From assembly GCA_947493145.1 (NCBI GenBank), contig CANLPZ010000002.1, positions 581,364-645,363 on the forward strand: a stretch of 64,000 nucleotides of DNA, written 5' to 3'. How positions within the stretch are numbered: position 1 is the stretch's first letter; each line of letters opens with the position of its first letter. The position numbers and the translations under genes were made by a program. Origin of the DNA: an uncultured Paracoccaceae bacterium (GTDB taxonomy: Bacteria; Pseudomonadota; Alphaproteobacteria; Rhodobacterales; Rhodobacteraceae). The notes beneath the pieces were generated by a model. That model was not told the DNA's origin. It did no database searches and was given only the letters and a program-made list of their open reading frames with translations. Below are positions 1-8,352 of the stretch, piece after piece.

Positions 1-1599
1 GACCGGGCTCAGGGGCTTGTCGGCGCGATGCAGCAGCGTGGCCAGCCAATCGGAAAGCCAGGCTTGCCCGCGCCCGTCGATTTCCGTGCGGAGCGGGTTG
101 AGACCTGTGGCTTCACCCGCCTTGATGGCGCTGTAACGCCCGCCATTGGCCCGCACGGCCATTTCCATGCCAGCGCGATAGTCAAAGACAAAGACGCGTG
201 CGTCGCAGCGACGGGCTTGGGTCATGAGAAAGGCTGACAAGACCGACTTGCCGGAACCAGGACGACCGAGGATCAAGGTATGCCCGCCGGTCGGTTCTTT
301 GTCTGGCTGACCCGTCTCGTGGTAATTGAACAGGAAACCCGAGCGTTCAGGCGTTGGAAACAGGGTGATCGGTTTGCCCCAAGGCACTTTGTGGCCAGGT
401 TTGCCCAGTTGACCGCGATGCAGTGCTGCGAGGTCGGCAAAGTTCGTGTTCGTGATGGCGGCCTTGCGGCTGCGCATTTGCCCATTGCCCGGATGCTGCG
501 CGAAATAATGTGTGCGCGCCGCGAAGCTTTCGTTCACCAGATTGACGCCTTCACTGGCAGCTATATTGCGGACCTCGGCGGCGATTGCTTCCAGCTTTTC
601 CTCGGTCTCGGCGAAAACCGTGACCGTCATATGATGATCACCAAAGCTGAGCCGCTTGGATTCCAGATCGTCGAGCGCGTCGACCAGTTCTTCTGCGAGA
701 GAAATCGCGCCATCATCGCTGGCCTTCATAAGGCGTTGCTGACGCTTGATCCGACTGGCCATGATGTTGCTGTTAATCGGCGTGAAGGAATGCGTGACCA
801 CCATGTCGACGGGAAGGTTCAGCTCATCGAACATGGTGCAGCTGGTTCTGGCTGGGTAAGTCTTGATCGCAAAACTGGTGCCAAACCGCTTGCCCGCCGT
901 CCCATCGTCGAGCGTAAAGCCGCGTCCCCGAAACGTGACGCGGGTGTTGGCCACATCTTCGGCAATGACGCCAAATCGCGATTTTGCGAACAGCGGGCGC
1001 TCTTGGCCGATGTTGAGCGCCCCGAGGAAACCCAGCAGTTCGCCGTTTTCGACTCCAAGAAGGCGCGGGTTCATCTCGGCAAAGGACGACAGCAGAAACC
1101 CAACGACCTCCTCGAGCTTGCGCAACAGCTTGGCTGTCTGGTCTTTCAACTGTGCGATCGAATCTGAGCGCTTCAGGCGCAGCCGCGCGCCGAGGGGAGG
1201 ACGTTTCAGCACCGTGAGCGTGAGCGTCTTGTCCCGCAGGCCTGCCCGCGCCATCGCCGTTTGCCAGCGGGTATCCAGCGCTTGTGCAAACCCTTCATTT
1301 GGCACCGGTGGTAAGGCGGTTCCGATCGCTTTTGAGACCTTGTGAACGTAGAAACTGTACTCCGGCCCGATCTGCGCGATGATCGCTGCAAAGAGCGCGC
1401 GGGTCTTCTCCAAATGCACGTCATCGCTGGTCATGCTGTTGACGCCATCGAGGCGGATGCATTGGAACAGCGCATTGCCGCGTGTGCGGATCGTCACATC
1501 ATTCACCAGACTGACATAGGGCAGCATGCTGGCCATCGGGCGCTCTTTGCGCGCCCAGTCTGGCAGCGTTGCAAGATCATCCGACGGATCACGGAGCAT
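1..1599 (-). CDS. virB4: VirB4/TrbE-family type IV secretion ATPase (partial, C-terminus off the window)
   Basis: The reading frame starts at an ATG at 1597-1599, overlaps the end of virB3 by 11 bases and stays open to the left edge (533 codons visible of the roughly 800 usual in the family). A Walker A motif GRPGSGKS lies at about residues 445-452, preceded by the TGGHTLILG strand typical of VirB4. VirB4 is the inner-membrane-associated ATPase that powers pilus assembly and substrate transfer. Gene order virB1-like, virB2, virB3, virB4 supports the call. Walker B and the rest of the C-terminal domain are beyond the window. All plus-strand open frames here are antisense shadows. Confidence 0.93.
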   Translation of the reverse strand, partial: MLRDPSDDLATLPDWARKERPMASMLPYVSLVNDVTIRTRGNALFQCIRLDGVNSMTSDDVHLEKTRALFAAIIAQIGPEYSFYVHKVSKAIGTALPPVPNEGFAQALDTRWQTAMARAGLRDKTLTLTVLKRPPLGARLRLKRSDSIAQLKDQTAKLLRKLEEVVGFLLSSFAEMNPRLLGVENGELLGFLGALNIGQERPLFAKSRFGVIAEDVANTRVTFRGRGFTLDDGTAGKRFGTSFAIKTYPARTSCTMFDELNLPVDMVVTHSFTPINSNIMASRIKRQQRLMKASDDGAISLAEELVDALDDLESKRLSFGDHHMTVTVFAETEEKLEAIAAEVRNIAASEGVNLVNESFAARTHYFAQHPGNGQMRSRKAAITNTNFADLAALHRGQLGKPGHKVPWGKPITLFPTPERSGFLFNYHETGQPDKEPTGGHTLILGRPGSGKSVLSAFLMTQARRCDARVFVFDYRAGMEMAVRANGGRYSAIKAGEATGLNPLRTEIDGRGQAWLSDWLATLLHRADKPLSPV

Positions 1600-1882
1600 A
1601 ACTGTCCCCCGAATGGATCTTGCGGTTCGGGGTCGGTGGCGTTTCTTGCAGGGCGGTGACCATCACCTCAAGAAAGGCCGGATCCCAATCCGCCGCTTTC
1701 CACAGCGCGGGATAGGCCAGGGCGGCGATTATGATCACCGGCCAGCTCTGGACCCAGAGAAACAGCAACACAAACCCGAAGAGCCAAACCATGGCGTACA
1801 TGATCGGCAAGCCGATGAGCTTTGGCGGCCGGATCAGACCGAGGAAGAGGCGGGTTTGCGTTGCCATGCCTAATTTACGCAC
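1589..1882 (-). CDS. virB3: VirB3-family type IV secretion protein
   Basis: A 97-residue protein with the VirB3/TrbD layout: short N-terminal cytoplasmic stretch, then one long or two adjacent membrane segments (about residues 24-58) and a hydrophilic tail. VirB3 is an inner-membrane subunit that works with VirB4. It lies between virB2 and virB4 and overlaps both, as expected for translational coupling. Codon 6 (ATG, reading MATQTRL) could be the true start instead of the first codon; either overlaps or abuts the end of virB2. Confidence 0.9.
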   Translation of the reverse strand: MRKLGMATQTRLFLGLIRPPKLIGLPIMYAMVWLFGFVLLFLWVQSWPVIIIAALAYPALWKAADWDPAFLEVMVTALQETPPTPNRKIHSGDSYAP

Positions 1883-2165
1883 CCCAGATCGCGGTCACGA
1901 TGGTCGGCGCAGCTGCAATGCCTGCGATAGCGACCAGCACCCAGAGGGCTTGGCGGAAATCCAGAATGCCGAAGAGCCAAGAGAGGAACACACCGATCAG
2001 GGCCAAGGTGCCGATGACAATGCCCAGGGGGCCGGTGATCGTGTCGACGATACCTTGCAACAGGTTCTGCACCGGCGAGAGGTCGATGCTCTGCGCAAAG
2101 GCGGGGTTGGCAATCATTAGACTGGCCAGAGCCAGCGACAGGATCGTGCGGAAATGAATGTGCAT
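1875..2165 (-). CDS. virB2: VirB2/TrbC-family pilin precursor
   Basis: A 96-residue protein with a signal peptide ending near ANPAFAQS (cleavage about residue 24) followed by two hydrophobic helices (about 41-66 and 72-92) joined by a short basic loop, LDFRQA. This is the organisation of VirB2/TrbC conjugative pilins, the major subunit of the extracellular pilus. It abuts the upstream transglycosylase (stop at 2165) and overlaps virB3 downstream. The short length and hydrophobic C-terminus fit a non-cyclised VirB2. Confidence 0.9.
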   Translation of the reverse strand: MHIHFRTILSLALASLMIANPAFAQSIDLSPVQNLLQGIVDTITGPLGIVIGTLALIGVFLSWLFGILDFRQALWVLVAIAGIAAAPTIVTAIWGA

Positions 2166-2851
2166 CAGGAGGCTCCAGTCAGTCGGTCACGCACCGCCAT
2201 GACGCGGCGCACGTGATTTTGGGTTTCTTGGTAGGGAGGAATGCCGCCATAGCGTGCGACCGCGTCGGGCCCCGCGTTGTAGGCAGCGAGCGCGAGTTCG
2301 GGCGTGCCGAACTGCGCCAGCATCATTAGGAGGTAACGGGCAGAGCCATCCAAATTGGCTTGCCAGTCATGCGGATCCACACCGAGCTGCGCGGCCGTCG
2401 CGGGCATCAACTGACCGAGGCCGATCGCGCCTGCGGAACTGCGTGCATTCGGACGATAAGCGCTTTCGATCTCGATATTGGCTTGGAACAGTGCCTGCCA
2501 TTCCGTCACCGACAGACCCGCGCGACGCAACGCCGGGTGCCCGCCATAGCGACGCGCAGTGCTTTCAAGCGCTGCGAGGATTTCAGGTCGGGGAACTGCG
2601 CGGGTGGGTGCAGGACTGGGAGCTTCAGGCTCAGGCGCTGCAAAAACGATCAGCTCTGGCGGGTTTGCGCCAATCCCGTCGACATAGGTTTGGGCAAAAC
2701 CTGATTGGGGGGATTTGGTTTCTAGCTGGCCATCGGCCCGCATGGAAAGCACGAAGCCTTCAGTATAAGCAGGGCCAGCAATGCATACTGCCAGGACGGC
2801 AAGTGTCTTAGCCCGCGTCGTCCAACGTGTGAGAGGCGATCTTGCCTTCAA
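2165..2851 (-). CDS. virB1: VirB1-like lytic transglycosylase
   Basis: The C-terminal half has the SLT fold: IEIESAYRPNARSSAGAIG with the catalytic Glu, then GLGQLMPATA and LALAAYNAGP. It should cut peptidoglycan locally so that the secretion channel can cross the wall. The open frame extends to 3109, but the far N-terminus is unlike the family and overlaps the next gene. A TTG at 2849-2851 would give a basic n-region followed by a hydrophobic signal core (TLAVLAVCIAGPAYT), so I prefer it although no strong ribosome site is seen. The overlap of about 44 bases with the upstream gene is then modest. Start uncertain, family certain. Confidence 0.87.
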   Translation of the reverse strand: MKARSPLTRWTTRAKTLAVLAVCIAGPAYTEGFVLSMRADGQLETKSPQSGFAQTYVDGIGANPPELIVFAAPEPEAPSPAPTRAVPRPEILAALESTARRYGGHPALRRAGLSVTEWQALFQANIEIESAYRPNARSSAGAIGLGQLMPATAAQLGVDPHDWQANLDGSARYLLMMLAQFGTPELALAAYNAGPDAVARYGGIPPYQETQNHVRRVMAVRDRLTGAS

Positions 2852-3161
2852 GCATGGGTATCGAGACGATCGAAACGCCAAGCCCGGCGAGGAAGCTGGA
2901 TAAACCGTTAATTGTCTTGAATTCCCGAGCTGCCATGTTGTTTCGAGCAGTGACGAGCAGGCGGCGCGTCTCGCCATCTGGCGAGACGCAATGCACGGTC
3001 CAAACTCCGGACCACTGAGCACCTGTACGTTTGGGCGTAACCCGACACACAACATCCGCCGAATGACCCTCGGCAAGCAGCGTGCGCAGCCCGTCTTCAC
3101 TGACAACATTGGGGGCGTCTTGCATCAAATTCATAGGATCGAGCCTTGCAGAATTATGCAT
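2808..3161 (-). CDS. Hypothetical protein, first gene of the virB operon
   Basis: A 117-residue protein with no signal peptide or membrane segment and no family I recognise. It has mixed alpha/beta character (VWTVHCVSPDGETRRLLVTARN in the middle, GLGVSIVSIPMLEG near the end). It is the most upstream leftward gene before virB1-like and overlaps it, so it is probably in the same transcript. Internal ATGs at codons 10 and 13 are alternative starts. A regulatory or accessory role in conjugation is only a guess from position. Confidence 0.6.
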   Translation of the reverse strand: MHNSARLDPMNLMQDAPNVVSEDGLRTLLAEGHSADVVCRVTPKRTGAQWSGVWTVHCVSPDGETRRLLVTARNNMAAREFKTINGLSSFLAGLGVSIVSIPMLEGKIASHTLDDAG

Positions 3162-3297
3162 TAGCCCGGCAGTCCCTCATGGACTACCGAACCGATACAA
3201 TATTATAATCTTGCAATCAATGGGTGCATTTTGAGTTATTGCACCTTTCATGCGTTGAAATAAATTTACTGCAACGGAGTGACTGAGCCAAGATAAT

Positions 3298-3582
3298 ATG
3301 GCGCTTTTGAAACAAATATGGGCGGTTATGGTCGTTCTGAGCTGGGGTTCTGCCGCGATCGCGGGCAGTTGTGGGCCACCTACGCCGCCCTGGATACCAA
3401 CGGAGCCCGCCTTAGCGGAGCGGTATGTAGAAATCCTGAAACGGGATGCGGAGGCGTATTTCTCATCTGTTGAATATTACTTCAGATGCATTGATGATCA
3501 GCGGCGTCAAGTTTTTGAAGAGGCCCGTAAGATCAACGCGAAGTTTGTCCTTGTGCTTAGCGCCAGTTACGGCGCGCAGTAG
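3298..3582 (+). CDS. Hypothetical small exported protein
   Basis: A 94-residue protein with a clear Sec signal peptide (about residues 1-22, ending IAGS), then a proline-rich segment PPTPPWIPTEP and an amphipathic helical region containing one Cys (YYFRCIDDQRRQ). It diverges from the virB operon. I cannot name a family; the position suggests an element-encoded envelope protein. A GGAG lies about 16 bases before the ATG, farther than ideal, so the translation signal is weak. Confidence 0.6.
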   Translation: MALLKQIWAVMVVLSWGSAAIAGSCGPPTPPWIPTEPALAERYVEILKRDAEAYFSSVEYYFRCIDDQRRQVFEEARKINAKFVLVLSASYGAQ

Positions 3583-3623
3583 CGTCTGGTTGACTGCGAA
3601 CCCAGTGCAGATCGGAACAAAAG

Positions 3624-4151
3624 TCAGTGGTGAGGGTCTTGCCCAACGGCGATCTGCAAATGATGCGCCTGATGGTGTGCACCAATGGCCATCACGCCAA
3701 AGAAGCCAAGCCCAATTACCCTTGCCAGATCGGTCTCGGTGCTAACAGTGATACGCATAACCGCACTGGACGTGGTGGGTTCGACATCTATGTCCCACGT
3801 TGTTTTAGCCGCGAGCATCGGTGCATGCGCCACAGTCATGCGTTGAATAGCACCCAGCGTCTCGCCTTCGCCTGACACAGTGAAGGTCACAGTCATTCCG
3901 TTCGTTTCCGTGGTGGTCTTGGCTCTGGTCGTCACAAGGTCCATGTCCACCAGGTGGCTTTGCAATGCGTCGATATTGACCTTGTTCCAATCTGTCTTTG
4001 GATCATCGTCCAAGATCTGCACGATTTCGGAGATGGCGGCGAAGGCTGATTGTCCGACCTCTGTTGGGCCATTTGATCCGTGATGCATATGTTGAGCAAA
4101 TACTGGAGAGGTTGCGAATGTGACAAAGGCGCAAAGCATTGTTCTGAACAT
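3624..4151 (-). CDS. Histidine-rich exported protein of unknown function
   Basis: A 175-residue protein with a signal peptide ending near SPVFAQ. The mature chain starts with HMHHGS and ends with GAHHQAHHLQIAVGQDPHH, so both ends carry His clusters able to bind metal. The middle (DDDPKTDWNKVNIDALQSHLVDMD) is acidic and helical. No named family is recognised. It diverges from a Crp/Fnr-type regulator and sits at the edge of the copper genes, so a periplasmic metal-handling role is inferred. A palindrome upstream is placed to act as an activator site (see the regulatory entry). Confidence 0.7.
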   Translation of the reverse strand: MFRTMLCAFVTFATSPVFAQHMHHGSNGPTEVGQSAFAAISEIVQILDDDPKTDWNKVNIDALQSHLVDMDLVTTRAKTTTETNGMTVTFTVSGEGETLGAIQRMTVAHAPMLAAKTTWDIDVEPTTSSAVMRITVSTETDLARVIGLGFFGVMAIGAHHQAHHLQIAVGQDPHH

Positions 4152-4176
4152 GGAAAGACCGTTTTTTTGTTGAGGT

Positions 4177-4227
4177 TCAGTCTTTGATAGATTGATCCCG
4201 CAAAATCAAATATGATTGAAATCATAT
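4177..4227 (-). promoter_or_regulatory. Fnr-type palindrome and putative promoter of the His-rich protein gene
   Basis: A perfect dyad, ATATGAT-TGAA-ATCATAT, spans 4210-4227 and matches the TGAT-N4-ATCA core of Fnr-family sites. On the minus strand a TATCAA hexamer (4184-4189) could be a -10, placing a start near 4177 and the dyad centre near -41.5, the class II activation position. The dyad also overlaps the start codon of the divergent Crp/Fnr gene at 4226, so it could repress that gene at the same time. The matches are seen; the function is inferred. Confidence 0.5.
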
Positions 4228-4798
4228 GTTACCAGAACCATTTGATCTTTTGAATGATAGTGCACGCAAGTGTATGACCTTGGCAAAAGGCGATCACGTC
4301 TTTCATCAGGGTGATCAGACGCGTGGTCTGTTTTTTGTTGCTTCAGGGGCAATTTGTCTGACCAGACTGACCGAAGCAGGGGCGCTGGTGACCCTTCACA
4401 ATGCCGTTGCTGGCAGCATGTTTGCGGAGGCGTCGCTTTACTCCGACCACTACCATTGTGATGCAATAGCAGTCGCACCTTCCAAGGTTATTCGCCTGTC
4501 CAAGAGCGCTATATTACTGCGGCAGCGTGAGGACGCCTTCTTCTCAGAAGGGATCACAAGGCTTTTGGCCTCACAGGTGCAGGATTATCGTCAGCTCTTG
4601 ACGCTCCATGCCGTGAAAACCGCGAATGAGCGGGTATTTCAGGCTGTCGCCAGTGGACGATTGAGGGGGTCAGTTACCCAGCTCGCGAGTCAAATAGGCC
4701 TCACCAAAGAGGCCTGCTATCGAGCGCTGAAGGAGCTGACGGATCAGGGCTTGCTGAGCAAAACCGGGCGCGGTGAATACGTTCTGCGCCAGCCATAG
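4226..4798 (+). CDS. Crp/Fnr-family transcriptional regulator
   Basis: A 190-residue regulator with a cyclic-nucleotide-binding-like beta barrel (GDHVFHQGDQTRGLFFVASG, then AGSMFAEASLY), a long dimer helix and a C-terminal winged helix (GSVTQLASQIGLTKEACYRALKELTDQGLL). It lacks the N-terminal Cys set of an iron-sulfur Fnr. The N-terminus is short for the family, but no longer in-frame start is available. It diverges from the His-rich protein gene and probably binds the palindrome overlapping its own start. The ligand is unknown; a heme or redox signal is possible. Confidence 0.9.
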   Translation: MLPEPFDLLNDSARKCMTLAKGDHVFHQGDQTRGLFFVASGAICLTRLTEAGALVTLHNAVAGSMFAEASLYSDHYHCDAIAVAPSKVIRLSKSAILLRQREDAFFSEGITRLLASQVQDYRQLLTLHAVKTANERVFQAVASGRLRGSVTQLASQIGLTKEACYRALKELTDQGLLSKTGRGEYVLRQP

Positions 4799-4828
4799 TT
4801 AGCACAGGCAATCCTGCGCGGACGGGTG

Positions 4829-5284
4829 TTAGCCCAGGATCCCCGGCCAATTACCGAGCCCTGCGGCAATGTTGCCAGGAATGTCTTGCCGCCATAGCTC
4901 TTGCGCCCGTAGGCTCGCATTCAGGTAGAGCTTGCCTTCATAGATCGTCCAGGCTTCAGGTATGGTCGGCGCAAGATATCCTCGCGATGCCGCAAAGGCG
5001 CAGTAGCCTCCGAACTCAGGAGCATAAGCTTCTGGGTTTGCCGCGAATTTGTCGGCGTTGCGCCGATTGGCAAAATGCCATTCAGCGCCGTTCCAGAGTT
5101 GTGCGTGCGCCGCTGCACCAGATACGGGCTTTTCCTGATCGAAGTAGCCAACTGGATCGACCGCATTTATCGCAATCGGATTTTGAAAGACCTCCGGTTC
5201 GCGCGCAAAGGCGACGGAAGGAAACAGTCCGAAGGCGGCGGGTGTTGCGGTGAGTAGACCGAGTGTCTTGCGGCGTGTCAGCAT
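4829..5284 (-). CDS. YHS domain-containing exported protein
   Basis: The ATG at 5284 has AAGGA nine bases upstream and starts a signal-bearing N-terminus (LTRRKTLGLLTATPAAFG, resembling a Tat signal with TRRKTLG). The mature part contains a YHS-type domain: VDPVGYFDQEKPVSG, WNGAEWHFANRRNADKFAANPEAYAPEFGGYCAFA. YHS domains are small metal-associated modules often found beside copper transport genes. It is the last gene of the leftward copper cluster. A longer in-frame start at 5308 is less likely because it would precede the signal. Confidence 0.88.
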   Translation of the reverse strand: MLTRRKTLGLLTATPAAFGLFPSVAFAREPEVFQNPIAINAVDPVGYFDQEKPVSGAAAHAQLWNGAEWHFANRRNADKFAANPEAYAPEFGGYCAFAASRGYLAPTIPEAWTIYEGKLYLNASLRAQELWRQDIPGNIAAGLGNWPGILG

Positions 5285-5386
5285 GGTGGATGATCCTTGT
5301 CGTTGCATCGTTTATACATTGGCAATCCGCGCGTTTCAGGGTGCATGACCTGATTGTGAACCCGCCGTGAACAGGCACAACACGGG

Positions 5387-5818
5387 TTAGTCATGAGGTG
5401 GATTCCGCGCGGCTTGGATGTCCTGAACACGTTTCGGCCAGGTCGAGCGGATGTAGGCGAGAATGTCCCAAATCTCCTCATCCGTTAGTGTTTCACCGAA
5501 GCCCGGCATGCCGCTGGCAAACCCCGTAACACCGCGTGCCTCAAGCGCAGCTGCCCCGCCGAGCTTTGAGTACTCAAACAAAAGTTTATTGTCGTGGTGC
5601 CAAGTATGCCCAGTTTGATCGTGCGGCGGTGCAGGCAATACGCCATTTTCATCCGGCGTTCGCCACTCAGGCTGCCCCTCGAGGTTTGCCCCGTGGCATG
5701 CCGCGCATTGCTCTGCATAAAGGGCCTGCCCGTTTGCCAAATCACGGTTGTCCAACTCATGATCCGCGAAAACTGCTGTTGCGGCAAAGCAGGAAATGGA
5801 GATCAGAAAATTCTTCAT
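5387..5818 (-). CDS. Cytochrome c, class I, exported
   Basis: Starts at the ATG at 5816-5818, which overlaps the stop of the multicopper oxidase gene as ATGA. A signal peptide (MKNFLISISCFAATAVFA) is followed by a single c-heme site CAACH (QCAACHGANLEGQP) and a likely axial Met in SGMPGFGETLTDEEIWDILAYI. It is a soluble periplasmic electron carrier. Translational coupling to the oxidase suggests that it exchanges electrons with it or with the respiratory chain, but the partner is not shown by sequence. Confidence 0.9.
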   Translation of the reverse strand: MKNFLISISCFAATAVFADHELDNRDLANGQALYAEQCAACHGANLEGQPEWRTPDENGVLPAPPHDQTGHTWHHDNKLLFEYSKLGGAAALEARGVTGFASGMPGFGETLTDEEIWDILAYIRSTWPKRVQDIQAARNPPHD

Positions 5819-7110
5819 AGCACCTCCACCCATGTCTTCATGCCACCGGCCTGATGGCTTAACATATGGCAGTGCAGCATCCATTTGCCGGGATTGTCGA
5901 ACACGCAGAGGATATCTTGCGTCTCACCGGCCTGTACCAGGCTCGTGTCTCGCAAATCACCAAGGCTGCCGCCCCTTTGGATCTCGTAAAAATGATGCCC
6001 GTGCAGGTGAATGCCATGCGGGAAGCTCGTGTCATTCACCAATCGGATCCGCACAGTCTCGCCGCGCTGGAAACGGCCAAAAGGTGCGGATTGCAGGTCA
6101 GAGAGGTCGTTGAAGGCCCAGATATTGTCACCGCCATGTCTGCCCCCCATAGCGCCACCCTGCATGGCCAAAGTCAGCTCTTGTGTGACCTCGCCGGGGC
6201 GCGGAACATCGTTTGATGGCAGCGCGGGGATCTCGCTGCTGCGGGGCTCCACGTCGCCTTCAGTCGCCAACTGCCCGAGTGAATAATTCCCGCTGCGGGT
6301 TGCCATGGAAATCTCCATCGTGCCTTCGACATCTGCGATGACGTCAACGCGCTGCGCCGGTGCCAATTCGATGGTCTCAAATTCCCTTGGCTGTGCGAGA
6401 GGCATGCCGTCAAAGGCGACAATCCTGCCCTTAAGCCCTGTCAAAGTGAGCGGGAAAACTCTGTCGGCGGCGGCGTTGATCATCCGAAGGCGGATGCGCG
6501 CACCTTTCTTCAAAAGCAGGTCAGGCAAAAACGCACGCGCGAAATTCCCCATTCGCCCCGCATGAGCGACGTCGTGCATCGTGGCGAAATCGTCAGTCAG
6601 TTGGCCGGCTTCGTCCAGTCGCCAATCTGCCAGAATGGCCGTGATGTCATGATCCAAGTCCGGCGGGTTGGCCTCTTCTACGATCAACGGCCCCATGAGG
6701 CCACGTGCAACCTGTTCGTGCGACAAGTAGTGCGAGTGATACCAGAATGTGCCTGCATCGGGGGGCGTGAATTGATAGGTATGTGTGCTGCCCGGATTAA
6801 CAATGTCCTGCGTTAGGATCGGCACACCGTCCATCGCGTTTTGCAAGCGTATGCCGTGCCAATGCACCGCCGTGCCTTCATCAAGCTTATTGTGCAAAAG
6901 CACGTCTAGGCGCTGGCCTTGCTGCACCCTGATTTCCGGCCCCGGCAATCCGCCATTAAAGCCGAAAGAGCGCGTCGCAGAATATTCTCCGGTGGGCAGT
7001 ATCTGCGCCTCCACGGCTTCTGCAAAAAGGTCAAACTGGCCCATTGCGCGCGAAACATTGGGGAGGAGCGCTGCCGCACTCGCGGTCAAAAGAAAGTCTC
7101 GTCTGTTCAT
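5815..7110 (-). CDS. Multicopper oxidase, Tat-exported (CopA/CueO-like)
   Basis: A 431-residue three-cupredoxin oxidase. The N-terminus has a Tat motif (NRRDFLLTASAAALLP). The four copper-binding blocks are present: HWHG (residues 83-86), WYHSH (about 124-128), HPHGIHLHGHHF (about 365-376) and HCHMLSHQAGGM (413-424), giving a complete type 1 and trinuclear site. Family members oxidise Cu(I) to the less toxic Cu(II) in the periplasm. A Met/Gly stretch (LAMQGGAMGGRHGG) may be a short form of the Met-rich copper-loading region of CueO. It sits between copD and a cytochrome c. The substrate is inferred from context. Confidence 0.93.
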   Translation of the reverse strand: MNRRDFLLTASAAALLPNVSRAMGQFDLFAEAVEAQILPTGEYSATRSFGFNGGLPGPEIRVQQGQRLDVLLHNKLDEGTAVHWHGIRLQNAMDGVPILTQDIVNPGSTHTYQFTPPDAGTFWYHSHYLSHEQVARGLMGPLIVEEANPPDLDHDITAILADWRLDEAGQLTDDFATMHDVAHAGRMGNFARAFLPDLLLKKGARIRLRMINAAADRVFPLTLTGLKGRIVAFDGMPLAQPREFETIELAPAQRVDVIADVEGTMEISMATRSGNYSLGQLATEGDVEPRSSEIPALPSNDVPRPGEVTQELTLAMQGGAMGGRHGGDNIWAFNDLSDLQSAPFGRFQRGETVRIRLVNDTSFPHGIHLHGHHFYEIQRGGSLGDLRDTSLVQAGETQDILCVFDNPGKWMLHCHMLSHQAGGMKTWVEVL

Positions 7111-7118
7111 AACGTGTC

Positions 7119-8003
7119 TCAGTTCGGCAGTGTTAATACGCTGGTCAGTGCTGCTGTCGTCGCAAGCACCGCCAAGATAACTGCTGTTTCTATTTGAATG
7201 GATCGAGCCAGATGGCGCGCCGCAGCTGTGTTTCCAGCTTGCATCGCGGGCACGAAGCGAAGTTTGTTTGCCGCAGCGAGCGTCAGGACCACAGCGACGA
7301 AAGCGAGTTTTGCAAGGAGAGCCTGACCATACCCCGAGCCGAACAAGGCCGACGGGGTGCCAGTCAACACCCAGCCCATGATAAGCCCTGCGATGATGAG
7401 AGCAGGCACAATGATCGTCGCTGCTATGCCAAATTGATGCCCGAGCTGTGCCGCTTGGTTCAACCGATCGTCCCGGCGTGACAGGTGATGCAAAGGTGGC
7501 AAGACACCGATCCAGAAGGCAAGGCCGGCAAGGTGCAGCAACAGAAGAAGACGCAGGCCCAATTGTCCTTTATCCGGTATGTGACCGATCTGGGCAAACG
7601 ACCAAAGCAGCAGTAAGGCACCGACAGGTGCGAGCCATTGTCCAAGGCGAAGCCCCGCGCGCGACATCAATACCCCGACAATGATCATGGCGGACCCTGA
7701 CACACGATACAAAAGCGCGTCGCCAACTGGGGTCTGCCACAATAGGCCCAAGATTTCGGGGTCTGTCATGCCATCTGAGCCTCCGGTCAGCGCGGCACCG
7801 CGTAGCATGAAACCCAGAAGAGAGGCCGCCAGCGCAAGCACCGCGAGAGCAATCGTCTGGTTGTGCATCCGCTTGGTCAGAGCGTCCGTCGTACTGGCAA
7901 ATGCCAACTGAGCGATCACCAATCCGGCCGCGCCCAAGGCTCCAATGTACAACAGCAGTTTCGCCAGAATTGCGGCCTGACCCCAAACATCCGGCATGCT
8001 CAT
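7119..8003 (-). CDS. copD: CopD-family copper resistance membrane protein
   Basis: The ATG at 8001-8003 overlaps the copC stop as ATGA, so this start is chosen over the longer frame reaching 8063. The 294-residue product is almost entirely hydrophobic with about eight membrane segments and the CopD pattern of conserved His residues in the middle (SFAQIGHIPDKG, LHLAGLAFWIGVLPPLHHLSRR). CopD works with periplasmic CopC in copper import or handling across the inner membrane. It lies between copC and the multicopper oxidase. Confidence 0.92.
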   Translation of the reverse strand: MSMPDVWGQAAILAKLLLYIGALGAAGLVIAQLAFASTTDALTKRMHNQTIALAVLALAASLLGFMLRGAALTGGSDGMTDPEILGLLWQTPVGDALLYRVSGSAMIIVGVLMSRAGLRLGQWLAPVGALLLLWSFAQIGHIPDKGQLGLRLLLLLHLAGLAFWIGVLPPLHHLSRRDDRLNQAAQLGHQFGIAATIIVPALIIAGLIMGWVLTGTPSALFGSGYGQALLAKLAFVAVVLTLAAANKLRFVPAMQAGNTAAARHLARSIQIETAVILAVLATTAALTSVLTLPN

Positions 8004-8341
8004 TCCACCGTGAACGAGAATTCGCCCTGCATCGCATGACCGTCGATCCCAAGCCCGCGCCATTCGATGCGATAGATGCCAGCCCCCATGCCTTCCAGAG
8101 GAAGCGTAAAGGTGCGATCAAAGCTCTTCTGGTCACCGAGATCGAGTTGCACCGACGGGTGATCCGCATGAGTCATCTTCACCCGCGTCAGGCGAATATC
8201 ATTGACGAAACTGAAACTGATATCGGCGGGGACGTCCGCAATCACAGCGCCATTTTCAGGCGTGGTCGTGTCGACACGAGAGTGGGAAAACGCTCCAGAC
8301 GCAAGAGATGCGAGCAAAACAAAAAGGGCAAGGTGTTTCAT
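8000..8341 (-). CDS. copC: CopC-family periplasmic copper-binding protein
   Basis: A 113-residue protein with a signal peptide (about residues 1-19) and a mature N-terminus beginning HSRVDTTTPENGA. The N-terminal His, a further His in THADHPSV and another in GHAMQGEFSF form the usual Cu(II) site of CopC. It has the immunoglobulin-like beta fold expected of the family and a strong AAGGA ribosome site. It is translationally coupled to copD. Met-rich Cu(I) segments of the longer CopC type are absent, so it is likely a Cu(II)-only form. Confidence 0.92.
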   Translation of the reverse strand: MKHLALFVLLASLASGAFSHSRVDTTTPENGAVIADVPADISFSFVNDIRLTRVKMTHADHPSVQLDLGDQKSFDRTFTLPLEGMGAGIYRIEWRGLGIDGHAMQGEFSFTVE

Positions 8342-8352
8342 GGTCGTATTCC

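Noticed and set aside
280..1167. Long plus-strand open frame of 295 codons
   Set aside because: It is antisense to virB4, whose minus-strand frame has the Walker A motif and family blocks.
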